From Semisulcospira habei (taxonomy: Eukaryota > Mollusca > Gastropoda > Semisulcospiridae), in assembly GCA_036245525.1 (NCBI GenBank), contig BTPG01000005.1, positions 182,642,245 to 182,706,244 of the forward strand: a stretch of 64,000 nucleotides of DNA. The letters run 5' to 3'. This document shows positions 13,060 to 19,944 of this stretch, in pieces. How positions within the stretch are numbered: the first letter of the stretch is position 1; each line of letters begins with the position of its first letter. Below the pieces are notes generated by a model. It saw nothing but the letters and a program-made list of their open reading frames with translations, had not been told where the DNA came from and made no database searches. The position numbers and the translations under genes are program-made.

Positions 13060-16000
13060 CGCGTGTGTCCGTGCGTGTGTGCGTGCATGTCTGCGCGCTT
13101 TAGTGTGTGTGTGTGTGCGCGCTTACCTATCATCACGTGTATGTGTGCGCGCGCTTACCTATCGTCACGTGTATGTGTGTGCGCGCTTACCTATCGTCAC
13201 GTGTATGTGTGTGCGCGCTTACCTATCGTCACGTGTATGTGTGTGCACGCTTACCTATCGTCACGTGTATGTGTGTGCGCGCTTACCTATCGTCACGTGT
13301 ATGTGTGTGCGCGCTTACCTATCGTCACGTGTATGTGTGTGTACGCTTACCTATCGTCACGTGTATGTGTGTGTACGCTTACCTATTGTCACGTGTATGG
13401 GTATGCGTGCACGTTAACCCCTTCACTGCCGAGAAAACCTGTATGAGGCATAGATCCTCATGAGCCGCCGGCTTTTGCGGGGAGGAGGGGGCTCATGAGG
13501 ATCTATGCCTCTTGCTGAAAACACTTTGTATCCAAGCTCTTTTGACGGCTGGGGTTCTTCGACGTTCAGTTTACAATGATTTTAAAAACAAAGTCTTAGT
13601 CCACTGGCACTGAAGGGGTTAACTCTTTCAAGACATGCCGCCTACGGATACGCGGCGAACCGCCGCGTATTTGTAGGCGGCACGCCTCGAATGAGTTTTT
13701 TTCACGAATGTGAGTATGCATGAATGAGAAAACCGCAGACTCACCTGTGATGGTAAATTTGTCCGCGCACAGCCCGTCCAGACATTCATCAGAGCCACAG
13801 CTGGAACACGGTCTGCCCGGCTTGAAAGGGTATTCTCCTATCCAATTGCCCCTGAACACGAAAGACAGAAATACATATGTACGCCTTGATGTATTGACCC
13901 CTTTACTGTCGGGTAAGTGCCAACGCCGCCGAACTGCAAGAGTCAAAGAACCTCATGAGCGCCAGCATACGCAGGCAGGGGCCTCATGAGGTTCTTTGAC
14001 TCTTGCTGCAACTAACTCTTATACATGTTGCTTGGGTGTTTCATTCTCTCATAAGCTAGCAAACTGACTGCAGTTGTCTCCTTTTTTTCTTCTCTCAAAA
14101 TCGGTGTCTTGCTGTCTCCTCTTTTCAAAATCCAAGGGCGGATTTTGGTGCGGGGGGGGGGGGGGGTACAGGGATTAAAGGACCCCCTCCCCCCCCCCCC
14201 CGACCCAAAATTCTTTAAAATGCTATAACAAAGTCCCTTTTTGGCGTGTTTGGACCCTCCCTCCCTCCCCCCCCCAGTTGATTGATATTTTGGCGAATGG
14301 TGAGTCTTAACCCACCCACCCCCAACCACCACCCCCCCCCCCTCCCCCGCTTTTAGATTTTTCGGCCCCAGAAAGCAAGTTTTAGGGTCGGGGTGGCCTT
14401 TCGTATCGGGTTGAAGGTCCCAAATAAAATGTTGGACAACCCACCCCCTCGAGATAACTGATCCGCCCCTAAAATCTCTTTCCACAAAGCGCTTTGAACA
14501 TTCAGTACTGGATGGAGAAATGCGAGCTACAAAAAGAACTTCAGCAAAGCGATGGACAGGGTTATTTGGCGTTAAATTTGACATAGTTTCACTGTCAAAA
14601 ATTAACTGCATGTGCTGGCAGTAAAGCATTCTGGTACCACCTTTGAACTGTCATGGTCAGTCCAAGTCAGGCTGGTTTGTGTCGGGTCGGAATGAGTCAT
14701 GCCCGTGCGTTACCTTGGGTAATAGAAGCACGCCAAATAGAGTGCGTCCTCCACCCTCCGGGAACCCACGACCAGGGAGGGGCAGCGCTTGAAGGAACAG
14801 CCGACTGAAGTCGTTGCGGACCACACCATCTGGAGAAAAAAAAAAGGTTTAACCCTTTTGGCCCCAAGGTCCCATTTCTCACATTTTGGAGGTGTTGCCT
14901 AACGACTGTGTACCAGTTGCAGGAGATGGATTGACCATGATAATCTTCAGGCGCCAAGCTAATCTGGCACTACCCTTGAATTATCATGGCCAATCAAACT
15001 GCTGCTGCAGGGACTCGGGGATAAATGGGGTAACATCACCAGTGAGACTCTGAATTTGTTCATTTTACACATGCACCCCCACCCGGGTCTGCCCTGGGGG
15101 GACTTGGGTGGGATTAACTACTTTTTAGTTCCCAGGGTCATCCTGTCAGCCCCACAGGGTAGGTTTTCCCCTCTATTCTGGGGCATGTGTTTCTGTCTAC
15201 ACTTGGTCCATTCACCTGTATTTTCCTTTTTTAAACTCTCCCTACTGTCTGCGCTGCCTGTAGCTCTTGATATTGGATGTGTGTTGCTAAATGGTCGTAG
15301 CTTATGTTAGGCCCCATGTCGTAGGTTTATTTAATGTATTGGACCGGCTGGCGACAAACATTCAATATTCTGGGGTTTTTTTGGTTGTTGTTGTTGCTTT
15401 TCACAAGTAGTGCAGGCACGTCCGGAGAAAGTCTTGTTGCTGTCGGGACGTTAAGCAAAGTACAATACTAATAATAATACACATGCCGAGGGGAACATTC
15501 CACACTTGAGAAACACGTACACAAATAGCACCCCGGTTTCATTTAAGCAGTTTTTTTAAAACAAAAATGTTATTGTGGGTTGAACACGTCTATAGTAAGG
15601 AAAAAGTTAAAAAGGTTAATCGCTGGGGCTTAACGTCTTTTGTCCACCACGAGAGTAATTTCAAATACCGGGCACCAAAAGAAGGGTGTAAACAATTGTA
15701 ACCCCATCTGGGGGTGACCCACGACCATTCGGACGAGAGTGGAGCGCTCTGCCGCCTCAGCCTAAAAACTATTCTTAATTGGACGAACTTTTGATCAGCA
15801 AACCTAGATCGAAGAATATCGGCGATCTTTTGGTTTGTTTCTTAATTGAGGTTGAACGAACATAGGCGAACTTCAGCAAACCAGGTTTGCCATGGTTCTC
15901 TTTCTTAACTGAAGTGTTTGATTCGGCGTACTTACTGTCTGCGAAGGTGTTCAAAATGGCTGCCGCTATGCCGCTTCGCGATTTTAACGATGTTTGTTTT

Positions 16001-17822
16001 TGTACTCCTTGCAGTAGCGACCCCACAAACAGCGTTGCGCCTCCCACAAATCAATAAAAGTGGCACGTGGGTATTGTTCTTCGCACGAGTGAAATATAGC
16101 CGTCCGCCATACTTGTTTGTATCGGTGACTGTCTTCTTATCTCCAACGCAGTACAGGGGTAAGAGTTTTGACCAATCAGAGAAAAGGTTCGCCTTGGTTT
16201 ACTCAACGCGTTGAGCGTAGCTTTTCCGACAGCGAACTATGGTTTGCCGAGGTTCGTGAACTGCTTCGAACTAGGTTCGCCGTATCTTTAGATCGTCCAA
16301 TTAAGAACCAACCTGGTTCGTCCGAGATCGTGAACTGTAGTTCGTCAGAGTTCGCGAACTAAAGTTTGTTTAATTAAGAACATGCTTAATGTACATGAAA
16401 ATTCGCCATCCCCGAATCATTGTAGTCTCATAATGGTAGTCCATAGAGAACATTCCATCAAATTGAACTCACCTTGAAAAGTTAGAAACCTACTTGTGCT
16501 TTGAAAAAAAAATCTGTCACCCGCATTTTCACCCAGGAATATGTTATCTGACAAGATCAAGAAATTAAAAAGCTGCCAGAATAATTTAGTCTAAGCGTTA
16601 ACTCATTCTACCCCAGACACACCACAGCAAGATAAGGATCGACCATGATAGTTCAAGGGTGATGCCAGAATAGCTTGGCGCCTATGGGCGCCAAGCTATT
16701 CTGGCATCACCCTTGAACTATCATGGCCGATCTGTGTCCTGCACTGCAATGCAGTCTTCAGAGGACAACGGCAACATTTAAGGATTTCGGTCTTGGGGTA
16801 CAAGGAGTTAATCAGTTTCTGAGCAAAAAAAGTACATCCGCACGGACACACTAAACAAAAGTTCATCGGACCGGCGTAGGCCCGGAGTTGGCCCGCTCTA
16901 GGCGGGCCAGCGACGGCCTTCCCCGGTCGGACGATCTTCAGCTCGGTGGGTACCTGCGTGTAGTGACAGGCAGCCCCACAGGCCTCGCTGGAGTAGCGCC
17001 ACCCCCGTTTCTCGTCGTGCCACGACTCCAGTCCCGACAGGAGGATCTCGCGGTCCTCGCCCTTGTTGGAGTCGTAGTACAGGTTCTCCCCGTAGTCCCC
17101 GCTCAGCTCGTGTTTGAAATCACAGCGCGACACCCAGCGCTCTGCAGCTCGGGCACAGCTGTCATTCCAGTGCTGAAACGATTACAAACTGAACAAATAA
17201 ACCAACGAAAGAGCGAACGAATGATAATAACAACTATACAAAATATAAAAAATAATCAATGCCAAGCAGACGTATCGTGGGCAGACAGCTAAACGCTTGA
17301 AAACATGCACTACAGTGTCAATCTATCCATCCAACCATCCGTCCGTCTGTCCGTCCATCCGTCCATCCATCCATCCCATTGGTTTTTATATTATTCCCTA
17401 CCAAAATCCGCGCAAAATCACTTTACCATTCTTTTGCATGATCTCTCCTTCTGCCTGAACACTGTGTATACAGTCTGATTGGGCCTTGCTAATGGATTTC
17501 TTTGCACGGTTTTCATGTAGTCTAATGAAGACCTAATTAGCATGCAGGCATAATTAATCTAATAAGAGGATAATCGTAGTGGTCCGATCACATAATACTC
17601 GATTCATAGCAAAAAGTAAATGCCCAAACGGCGCGTACCATTTTGTAGATGTTGGCTGCTCTCTCCTCCTGCCTGAAGACATTGTGCTGCTCCACGAGCA
17701 GAGAATCCACGGAGCGCGAGCCCAGCGCGTGCACAGAGCGTGCAGTGCGTGCGCCATCCGCGCCGCTGTCGGCTAAAATCGTGACAATCACAAGTGTCGC
17801 GAGGATGGCAGCTGCCGCTCGT
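2401..17822 (-). CDS. Secreted CAP-domain protein with two ShKT domains (8 exons seen, start exon missing)
   Basis: Eight minus-strand exons were joined by eye: 17822-17639, 17172-16954, 14829-14714, 13851-13745, 9630-9464, 8834-8256, 7360-7136 and 2535-2401. All have AG acceptors and GT donors, and codon phase agrees at every junction, giving 576 codons plus stop. Order of parts: hydrophobic signal-like segment, CAP domain (venom-allergen/CRISP/PI16 family), CRISP-like Cys hinge, Q/R/Y/H-rich region, ShKT domain, T/A/P and basic linker, second ShKT domain, stop. Secretion follows from the signal-like segment and paired cysteines. CAP proteins act outside the cell in varied roles (sterol/lipid binding, channel or protease modulation); the role here is unknown. 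The first coding exon lies above 17822 and was not recognised. Introns are packed with palindromic elements. The exon structure is inference; domain identity is strong. Confidence 0.85.
2720..3168. repeat. TTCA/TTCT tetranucleotide repeat tract
   Basis: About 450 bp of imperfect CATT/TTCA and TTCT units. It gives a spurious open frame rich in Ser, Phe and Ile. Confidence 0.9.
3376..3836 (+). mobile_element. tRNA-derived SINE, type 2, with (ATT)n tail
   Basis: The 5' head looks like a tRNA: box A TGGCGCAGTGG and box B GGTTCGATTAC about 45 bp later. The body includes CCACTTTGGTATCAG, CAAATTTCAAATACAAACG and GCTCGCTTGAGCTTGCCC. The end reads AAAGCGCC...GCGC and then (ATT)n at 3775-3834. It lies in the last intron of the CAP gene. 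Confidence 0.8.
3958..4130. repeat. Family M palindrome
   Basis: The left arm (GTACCCAACGGAGAAAGAAA...GGTACAACACAATT) and right arm (AATTGTGTTGTACC...TTTCTCCGTTGGGTAC) face each other around TATTTTACCCGAAATA. Related pieces lie at 940-1085, 9278-9365 and 29460-29530. Confidence 0.75.
4051..4162. repeat. Left 112-bp direct repeat flanking LINE copy 1
   Basis: It is identical by eye to 6762-6873. It begins ACCCGAAATATTAATAAATT and ends ATAGGTCATCAT. It contains the right arm of a family M palindrome and the start of a family B hairpin, so it is host-site sequence rather than LINE sequence. It is read as a very long target-site duplication. Confidence 0.85.
4163..6761 (+). mobile_element. 5'-truncated non-LTR retrotransposon (LINE) copy 1 with 112-bp target duplication
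   Basis: The copy lacks most of the endonuclease region and starts with the codons for the HPRSKHWHLIDYVL segment. The 3' end (GAAGTCAAGCCAAG) matches copy 2 at 45365. It is bounded by identical 112-bp direct repeats at 4051-4162 and 6762-6873. A run of G and C near 4325-4337 has one extra base compared with copy 2, which breaks the frame between the endonuclease remnant and the reverse transcriptase. The element sits inside the left arm of a family B hairpin. Confidence 0.9.
4410..6734 (+). CDS. LINE reverse transcriptase ORF, 774 codons
   Basis: The open frame carries LINE reverse-transcriptase motifs: GKAAGIDGIPPEIWK, YKNKGEK...NYRGITLLS (about residue 252 on), QCGFRANRST, the first catalytic Asp in FLDLTKAFD (residues 332-340), GVKQGCVLAPTLF (about 390) and the active-site box FADD (residues 455-458). 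A C-terminal zinc-finger-like motif, CSHCGRTCLSRIGLRSHENAC-type, has Cys747, Cys750, His763 and Cys767. Function: target-primed reverse transcription of the element RNA. The natural ORF starts further upstream with the endonuclease, which this copy has lost. The clade looks RTE-like but is not proven. Confidence 0.9.
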   Translation: MLKDTVDPADSSPETLWEQLKTAIVKSSVEVLGFARKRNKDWFDENDVEIQELLAKKRAAHQAHLAQPSCPVKKSAFRLICSSLQLKLRELQNEWWSRLAQRTQLCADNGDYRGFYEALKAVYGPRHLVQSPLRSADGQALLTDNTSILTRWSEYFQDLFGAERTVQETVILQIPHLPLKVELDEPPTAEETLTAIHQLKSGKAAGIDGIPPEIWKHGGPALHNKLHDLFLCCWEKGTLPKDLRDAVIITLYKNKGEKSACSNYRGITLLSIAGKILARLLLNRLVPAIAEDHLPEGQCGFRANRSTTDMVFVLRQLQEKCREQNKGLYVTFLDLTKAFDTVSRQGMWQILERLGCPPKFLNMIVQLHEDQQGQVRLNSDLSEPFPIRNGVKQGCVLAPTLFTIFFSMMLKQATVDLDDDDAVYIRYRLDGSLFNLRRLQAHTKTLDQLIRELLFADDAALVAHTERALQRITSCFADAAQLFGLEVSLKKTEVLHQPAPKEEHRPPHITIGESELKSVHQFTYLGCIITSDAKLDKELDNRLAKANSAFGRLFKRVWHNQQLKKGTKISVYRAVILTTLLYGSESWALYRSQLRLLERFHQRCLRTILGIHWSDYVTNVEVLEQAETVSIEALLLRTQLRWAGHVSRMEDHRLPKITLFGELATGHRDRGAPKKRYKDGLKKSLSACQIDHRQWSSLAADRDTWRSTIHKAAVSFEDSRRAHLKDKRLRRKNRVVVTQNPDQTFPCSHCGRTCLSRIGLRSHENACRRRGQAL
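6762..6873. repeat. Right 112-bp direct repeat flanking LINE copy 1
   Basis: Identical by eye to 4051-4162. The family B hairpin resumes directly after it (GAGCCTCCGC), which fixes the pre-insertion site. Confidence 0.85.
6852..6925. repeat. Family B hairpin, split by LINE copy 1
   Basis: GCGAGAGACATAGGTCATCAT is followed by GAGCCTCCGCAATTGCGG and GGCTCATGAGGATCTATGCC. The LINE and its 112-bp duplication interrupt the left arm. Confidence 0.75.
7136..7360 (-). CDS. CAP gene, second half of ShKT-1 and basic linker
   Basis: The exon is 225 bp, phase 0 at both ends, with acceptor TGTGTTCTCAG and a consensus donor CAA|GTGAGT. It begins SKAVYLACPRTCGQC, completing a six-cysteine ShKT domain (C-x6-C-x6-C-x8-C-x3-C-x2-C) with the previous exon. 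A Thr/Ala/Pro/Asn/His stretch and a basic segment (RLAEKLRRQKLREERR), possibly coiled-coil, follow. Confidence 0.88.
7536..7680. mobile_element. Family A2 element with most of the hairpin deleted
   Basis: TTAACCCTTTTAGCCCC and the usual flanks are present, but only CCTTGAATTAGCATGGTC remains of the stem. It lies in the intron between the 8256 and 7360 exons. Confidence 0.7.
7969..8182. mobile_element. Family A2 element, complete
   Basis: TTAACCCTTTTAGCCCC ... GGGGCTAAAAGGGTTAA with an almost perfect 48-bp-arm hairpin (8047-8148). It lies about 75 bp from the exon end at 8256, inside an intron. Confidence 0.9.
8256..8834 (-). CDS. CAP gene, long Q/R/Y-rich exon plus first half of ShKT-1
   Basis: The exon is 579 bp (193 codons), phase 0 at both ends, with acceptor TTTGGGCAG and donor CTCAAG|GTACCC. 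It encodes a hydrophilic, low-complexity region with degenerate repeats around SYASRR, QENE and SRQ motifs, probably disordered. The last 18 codons hold CRDRLPSCRTWTRDCLK, the first three cysteines of a ShKT domain; the other three lie in the next exon. Confidence 0.85.
8930..9146. mobile_element. Family B element, reverse orientation (hairpin 9032-9097)
   Basis: GCAAGAGGCATAGATCCTCG pairs with CGAGGATCTATGCCTCTGGC; the usual CATGAG is CGTGAG in the left arm and CTTACG in the right, so the outer change is matched. It ends CGGCAGTGAAGGTGTTAGA. Confidence 0.75.
9464..9630 (-). CDS. CAP gene, H/Q/S-rich spacer exon
   Basis: The acceptor is TTACTCCTTAG and the donor is GAACAG|GTGAAT; the exon is 167 bp, phase 1 in and 0 out. 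The frame is open and rich in His, Gln, Ser and Trp (for example SYQNEHSSQQHQG). No known domain is seen. It is assigned to this gene by strand, position, phase match on both sides and similar composition to the next exon. Confidence 0.7.
9838..10016. repeat. GT microsatellite
   Basis: About 180 bp of GT and GCGT units. It yields spurious Cys-Val and His-Thr frames. Confidence 0.95.
10098..10318. mobile_element. Family B element, degraded
   Basis: AACCCCTTCTCTGCC to GGCAATGAGGGGGTTAA with remnants of the hairpin (AGAGGCATAGATCCTCATGA). Confidence 0.6.
10455..11084. mobile_element. Family K fold-back element with a tandem array in its loop
   Basis: The left end TTAACCTTTTGGCTGTTACG continues to GGACGATACCGTTCG. 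The right end CGAACGATATCGTCC continues to GTAGCAGACAAGGGGTTAA. The two ends are inverted repeats of about 34 bp. Between them lie a G-rich tract and about 30 copies of a 16-bp repeat. Confidence 0.8.
10548..11035. repeat. 16-bp minisatellite (GTAGTTACACAGAGCC)
   Basis: About 30 units alternate GTAGTTACACAGAGCC and GTATTTACACAGAGCC, with a few irregular units near 10828 and 10965. It fills the loop of the family K palindrome. Confidence 0.9.
11081..11161. mobile_element. Family C element, palindromic end to end
   Basis: TTAACTCATTCAAGACGCGC through a CCTACGGATACG stem back to CGAATGAGTTAA. Its left TTAA is also the right TTAA of the family K element. Confidence 0.85.
11440..11655. repeat. 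GT-rich microsatellite
   Basis: Imperfect GTGT/GCGT/GAGT repeats. Confidence 0.85.
11991..12056. repeat. Family B hairpin, variant stem
   Basis: GCAAGAGGTGTAGCCCTACC pairs with GGTAGGGGTATACCTCTTGC. The middle of the stem differs from other copies (ATAGATCCTCATGAG) but remains base-paired. Confidence 0.8.
12459..12600. repeat. Degraded family D remnant
   Basis: TTAACTCAATCAAGACC, GCATCAATAGCTGCGGAAGTG and AACACTTTAAAAGCTATT resemble family D parts at 19756-19868, with C and G runs inserted. The rest of 12057-12960 shows nothing I can name. Confidence 0.4.
13117..13405. repeat. 32-bp minisatellite
   Basis: About nine units of GCGCGCTTACCTATCGTCACGT plus GTATGTGTGT, following a GT tract at 13010-13116. 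Open frames here are products of the repeat. Confidence 0.9.
13414..13622. mobile_element. Family B element, complete
   Basis: TTAACCCCTTCACTGCC ... GGCACTGAAGGGGTTAA with hairpin GAGGCATAGATCCTCATGAG / CTCATGAGGATCTATGCCTC. The right TTAA is shared with a family C element. It lies about 125 bp from the CAP-gene exon donor at 13745, in the next intron. Confidence 0.88.
13619..13698. mobile_element. Family C element abutting a family B element
   Basis: TTAACTCTTTCAAGACATGC ... CACGCCTCGAATGAGTTTT. The palindrome covers the whole element; the right TTAA has decayed to TTTT. Confidence 0.85.
13745..13851 (-). CDS. CAP gene, end of CAP domain and cysteine hinge
   Basis: The acceptor is TTTCGTGTTCAG and the donor is ACAG|GTGAGT. 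The exon encodes GNWIGEYPFKPGRPCSSCG and then DECLDGLC. Four cysteines in the order PC..C....C..GLC are typical of the CRISP/GLIPR hinge after the CAP domain. It leaves in phase 1, which matches the next exon at 9630. Confidence 0.9.
13894..14020. mobile_element. Family B variant hairpin in CAP-gene intron
   Basis: GACCCCTTTACTGTCGG, then GCAAGAGTCAAAGAACCTC pairing with GAGGTTCTTTGACTCTTGC (13936-14006). The stem core differs from other B copies in both arms. Confidence 0.75.
14133..14472. mobile_element. hAT-like non-autonomous element with AGGGGCGGAT ends
   Basis: It begins AAGGGCGGATTTTGG and ends TAACTGATCCGCCCCT, short inverted ends. A second copy is at 40074-40516 and a degraded one at 22153-22296. 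The AGGGGCGGAT termini resemble hAT-type elements known in animals; the target duplication is unclear. The interior is rich in C and G runs. Confidence 0.55.
14600..14702. repeat. Family A right half only
   Basis: CATTCTGGTACCACC, TTGAACTGTCATGGTC and GTCGGGTCGGAATGAGTCA; the left arm is missing. Confidence 0.6.
14714..14829 (-). CDS. CAP gene, late CAP domain exon
   Basis: The acceptor is CTCCAG after a pyrimidine run and the donor is CCCAAG|GTAACG. The exon is 116 bp, phase 0 in and 2 out. It encodes MVWSATTSVGC, then CPSLVVGS, then ALYLACFYYP. The last segment plus the first residues of the next exon (RGN) makes the second CAP signature (C.Y.P.GN). Confidence 0.9.
14849..15034. mobile_element. 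Family A2 element with shortened left arm
   Basis: TTAACCCTTTTGGCCCC ... GGGGATAAATGGGGTAA. The left arm stops after GACCATGATAAT, while the right arm is full length, so the long hairpin is lost. It lies 20 bp upstream of the CAP exon acceptor at 14829. Confidence 0.8.
15035..15770. other. Intronic stretch without recognised gene
   Basis: I see no supported exon. Two SINE-like pieces may be present: AAGTCTTGTTGCTGTCGGGACG with an (AAT)n end near 15430-15480, and CCCATCTGGGGGTGACCCACG near 15700. Neither could be assigned to a family. Confidence 0.4.
15771..16383. mobile_element. Non-autonomous DNA element with TTCTTAATT ends
   Basis: It begins TTCTTAATTGGACGAACTTT and ends AAAGTTTGTTTAATTAAGAA, inverted ends. 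Related TTCTTAATTGAGG, TTCTTAACTGAAG and CCAATTAAGAACC blocks repeat inside both ends. About 610 bp; no protein coding potential seen. Confidence 0.65.
16598..16811. mobile_element. Family A element, complete
   Basis: TTAACTCATTCTACCCC ... GGGGTACAAGGAGTTAA. The hairpin AAGGATCGACCATGATAGTT... is almost perfect. It ends about 145 bp from the CAP exon at 16954. This is a good reference copy of family A. Confidence 0.9.
16954..17172 (-). CDS. CAP gene, central CAP domain exon
   Basis: The exon is 219 bp, phase 0 at both ends, with acceptor CGTTTCAG and donor CAG|GTACCC. It encodes HWNDSCARAAERW, then CDFKHELSGDYGENLYYD, then WHDEKRGW and GAACHYTQ. These hold all four residues of the CAP tetrad: His in FKHE, Glu in GENL, Glu in WHDE and His in CHYT. 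It stops exactly at HYTQ, and the next exon supplies MVW, so the CAP signature HYTQ.VW is split by an intron. Confidence 0.92.
17185..17638. other. CAP-gene intron
   Basis: It holds a short CCAT/CCGT repeat at 17320-17378 and otherwise nothing recognised. Confidence 0.5.
17639..17822 (-). CDS. CAP gene, signal-like segment and start of CAP domain
   Basis: The acceptor is TTCTTCGCAG and the donor follows AAA-ATG as GTACGC. The exon starts with the last base of a split codon. It encodes a hydrophobic stretch (AAAAILATLVIVTILADSG) that fits a signal-peptide core, then a short spacer and the CAP opening LLVEQHNVFRQ...AANIYKM, matching the family's 'HN..R......A..M' pattern. Upstream of the acceptor the frame has no ATG before an in-frame TAA near 17861-17863, so translation must begin in an upstream exon. 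Confidence 0.82.
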
Positions 17823-17916
17823 CTGCGAAGAAATTTTAAATGAATAAATGAATCTGAATTTTATACGGGAAAAGATGTTAACCCAGTCGATGACGGTCCC
17901 ATATTTCACACCTGCG

Positions 17917-18480
17917 TTAACCCGATCAGTGTCGAGAAAATCTCAAATTCCACACATCTGCAAGAGGCATAGATCCTCATGAGGCCCCCGCGGTCGCGGG
18001 GGCTCATGAGGATCTATGCCTCTTGCTGACACCACTTTGAATCCAGGCTGATGGGACAGTTAGGGCTTCATGGTGTTGAGAAACACAACCTGCGTCACCT
18101 GGCACTGAATCCAGGTTGATGGCACAGTTAGGCTGAGTTGGTATACCTCGCCCTGTACCTAGGTTAAACGCACCAGTGGCGCCATTGTTGCTATTTTCGC
18201 ACCAGAGCGGTCGCTCGGACCGGTCATGTGCACGAAAACTGAGCGCCAGTTTTGTGTAGACTTGGAGATGGCGGAGGCTTGGGTCACGCCCCACGCCCCT
18301 GAATCAAGTCCATTGTACTTGTAGTGTGATCATCTCTCGTACTTCAACTACGACGGTGCAACAATGGCGCCGCTGGTGCGTTTAACCTAGGCACAGGGCG
18401 AGGTATACCAACTCAGCGCCAGTTAGGGCTTCATGGTGTGGAGAAAAACAGTCTGCGTCACCGGGCACTGAATGGGTTAA
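17917..18480. mobile_element. Family B element carrying a nested insertion
   Basis: TTAACCCGATCAGTGTCG ... GGCACTGAATGGGTTAA. The hairpin at 17960-18026 is intact. The 3' part (CAGGCTGATGGGACAGTTAG...) is duplicated in tandem, and the second copy is split by the element at 18133-18419. Confidence 0.8.
18133..18419. mobile_element. 287-bp element with 60-bp inverted ends and 8-bp target duplication
   Basis: The ends CTGAGTTGGTATACCTCGCC and GGCGAGGTATACCAACTCAG extend as inverted repeats for about 60 bp each. The flank CAGTTAGG occurs at 18125-18132 and again at 18420-18427. An 8-bp duplication fits hAT-type and some other superfamilies. No coding frame. Confidence 0.8.
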
Positions 18481-18635
18481 CGATAAAACAAAACAACAGC
18501 ACAACACTTGTGCGGGTGGGGAGGGAGTGTGGGGGACTAAATACAGCAAAGTTAACAAAGGAAAACAGGCAAATACAAAGTTTTGGTTAAACAAAAAAAA
18601 TAATAAAGCTCATAGAGTATGTACCCACGCACGCA

Positions 18636-18640
18636 CGCAC

Positions 18641-18701
<61 letters not shown>

Positions 18702-18735
18702 CACACGCACACACGCACATACACACACACACGCG

Positions 18736-18775
<40 letters not shown>

Positions 18776-18862
18776 CGCGCGCACACACGCACATACCCAC
18801 ACACACACACACGCGCGCGCGCACACACCCACGCGCAAACACACACACACACAAACACACGC
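18636..18862. repeat. CA microsatellite
   Basis: About 225 bp of CA with CG interruptions. Confidence 0.95.
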
Positions 18863-18879
18863 AGCAGGTACGCACTTGA

Positions 18880-19650
18880 GAACGCACACATAAGTATTAC
18901 AAAATATCGTTAAGTGTGCATTTGCATTGACATTTGGGAGGTAGGAAAAGTCCAGACAGGTATTCAGGCAAAGAGACCATTGCTGAATTGAGAAGACGTG
19001 GAAGTATAGCCTTTATACACATATATGATGACAAGAAAAAAAAATCAACAGGATGAAGGAATAAGCGACGTTAAAGATAGTAATAATTATCGCCATCATT
19101 ATCGTCCTCGGCGTCTTAATGGCAGTAAGAAACCACGGCCTAAGCGAAAAGCTATTAGTTTGTAAGATAAATCCATTTTTTAAAAAAAGAACACGTGCGT
19201 GTGTGTGCGTGCGTGCGTGCGTGCGGCACGCCGCACACACGCACGCATACACACACACACCACCACCATTACCACAACAACCACCCCTTTTCTTGCCAGC
19301 TACATGACGACACCTGTGCTAACCACTTAGTAAGCTGTGTGTCCGTGGCAGCAGTGCGTGGATCTGACAGCAGGGTGTCACACAGTGTAAATATGTCGGC
19401 GCTGGGCGGCAGTACCATATATCTCCGCCAGGTGACGTTAAACGGCTTCAGCGCCCGACGCCACGGAATCCTAAAGGGCGCGTTACCACAAAAACCCTAA
19501 TTCCTCAGGGCCCTGTATCGGTGCAGGCGCATAAAAACGGGAGTTGTCCCAAATCAGAATCGGATTAAGGACAGCAGGTTGAGCCCCTTTATAGTAAGGA
19601 ATAAAAGAGGAAGGAAAAGTTTCGCAGGACTGTTTCGATCTCTGCGGCAT
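18880..19650. other. Stretch without recognised gene
   Basis: It contains a GT/GC to CA/CG mirror tract at 19195-19262 and nothing else I can name. Confidence 0.4.
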
Positions 19651-19654
19651 GCGT

Positions 19655-19757
19655 CCTCTTGGAAGTTGTACTGTTATCTTATTCAAGGCGCTCCGCATCA
19701 ATAGCTGCGGAAATGTCATATACCGTCGCCGCCTCGTCCTCGTGGAAGTTTACCGTT
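19655..19757. repeat. Degraded family D copy
   Basis: TTATTCAAGGCGCTCCGCATC, AATAGCTGCGGAAATGTC and CCGTTAAC; a diverged half next to the intact copy. Confidence 0.55.
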
Positions 19758-19868
19758 AACTCATTCAAGGCGCCGGCATCGATAGCTGCGAAAGTGTATA
19801 GCGTTGCCAGAAGCAACGCTATACAACACAGCCGCAGCTATTGATGCGGGGCGCCTTGGATGAGTTAA
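19756..19868. mobile_element. Family D element, palindromic end to end
   Basis: TTAACTCATTCAAGGCGCC ... GGCGCCTTGGATGAGTTAA with inner GTGTATAGCGTTGC / GCAACGCTATACAACAC arms. Confidence 0.85.
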
Positions 19869-19944
19869 CACAGGATAAGTAGGCCTACTTCAAACTGTGG
19901 ATGTCAACGAATCAGTTCCCTGTGTGCAAGAGGTGTATATTGTT

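Noticed and set aside
14012..14629. 205-codon minus-strand frame
   Set aside because: It is the translation of a hAT-like element with C/G runs; glycine-rich segments come from the poly-C tracts.
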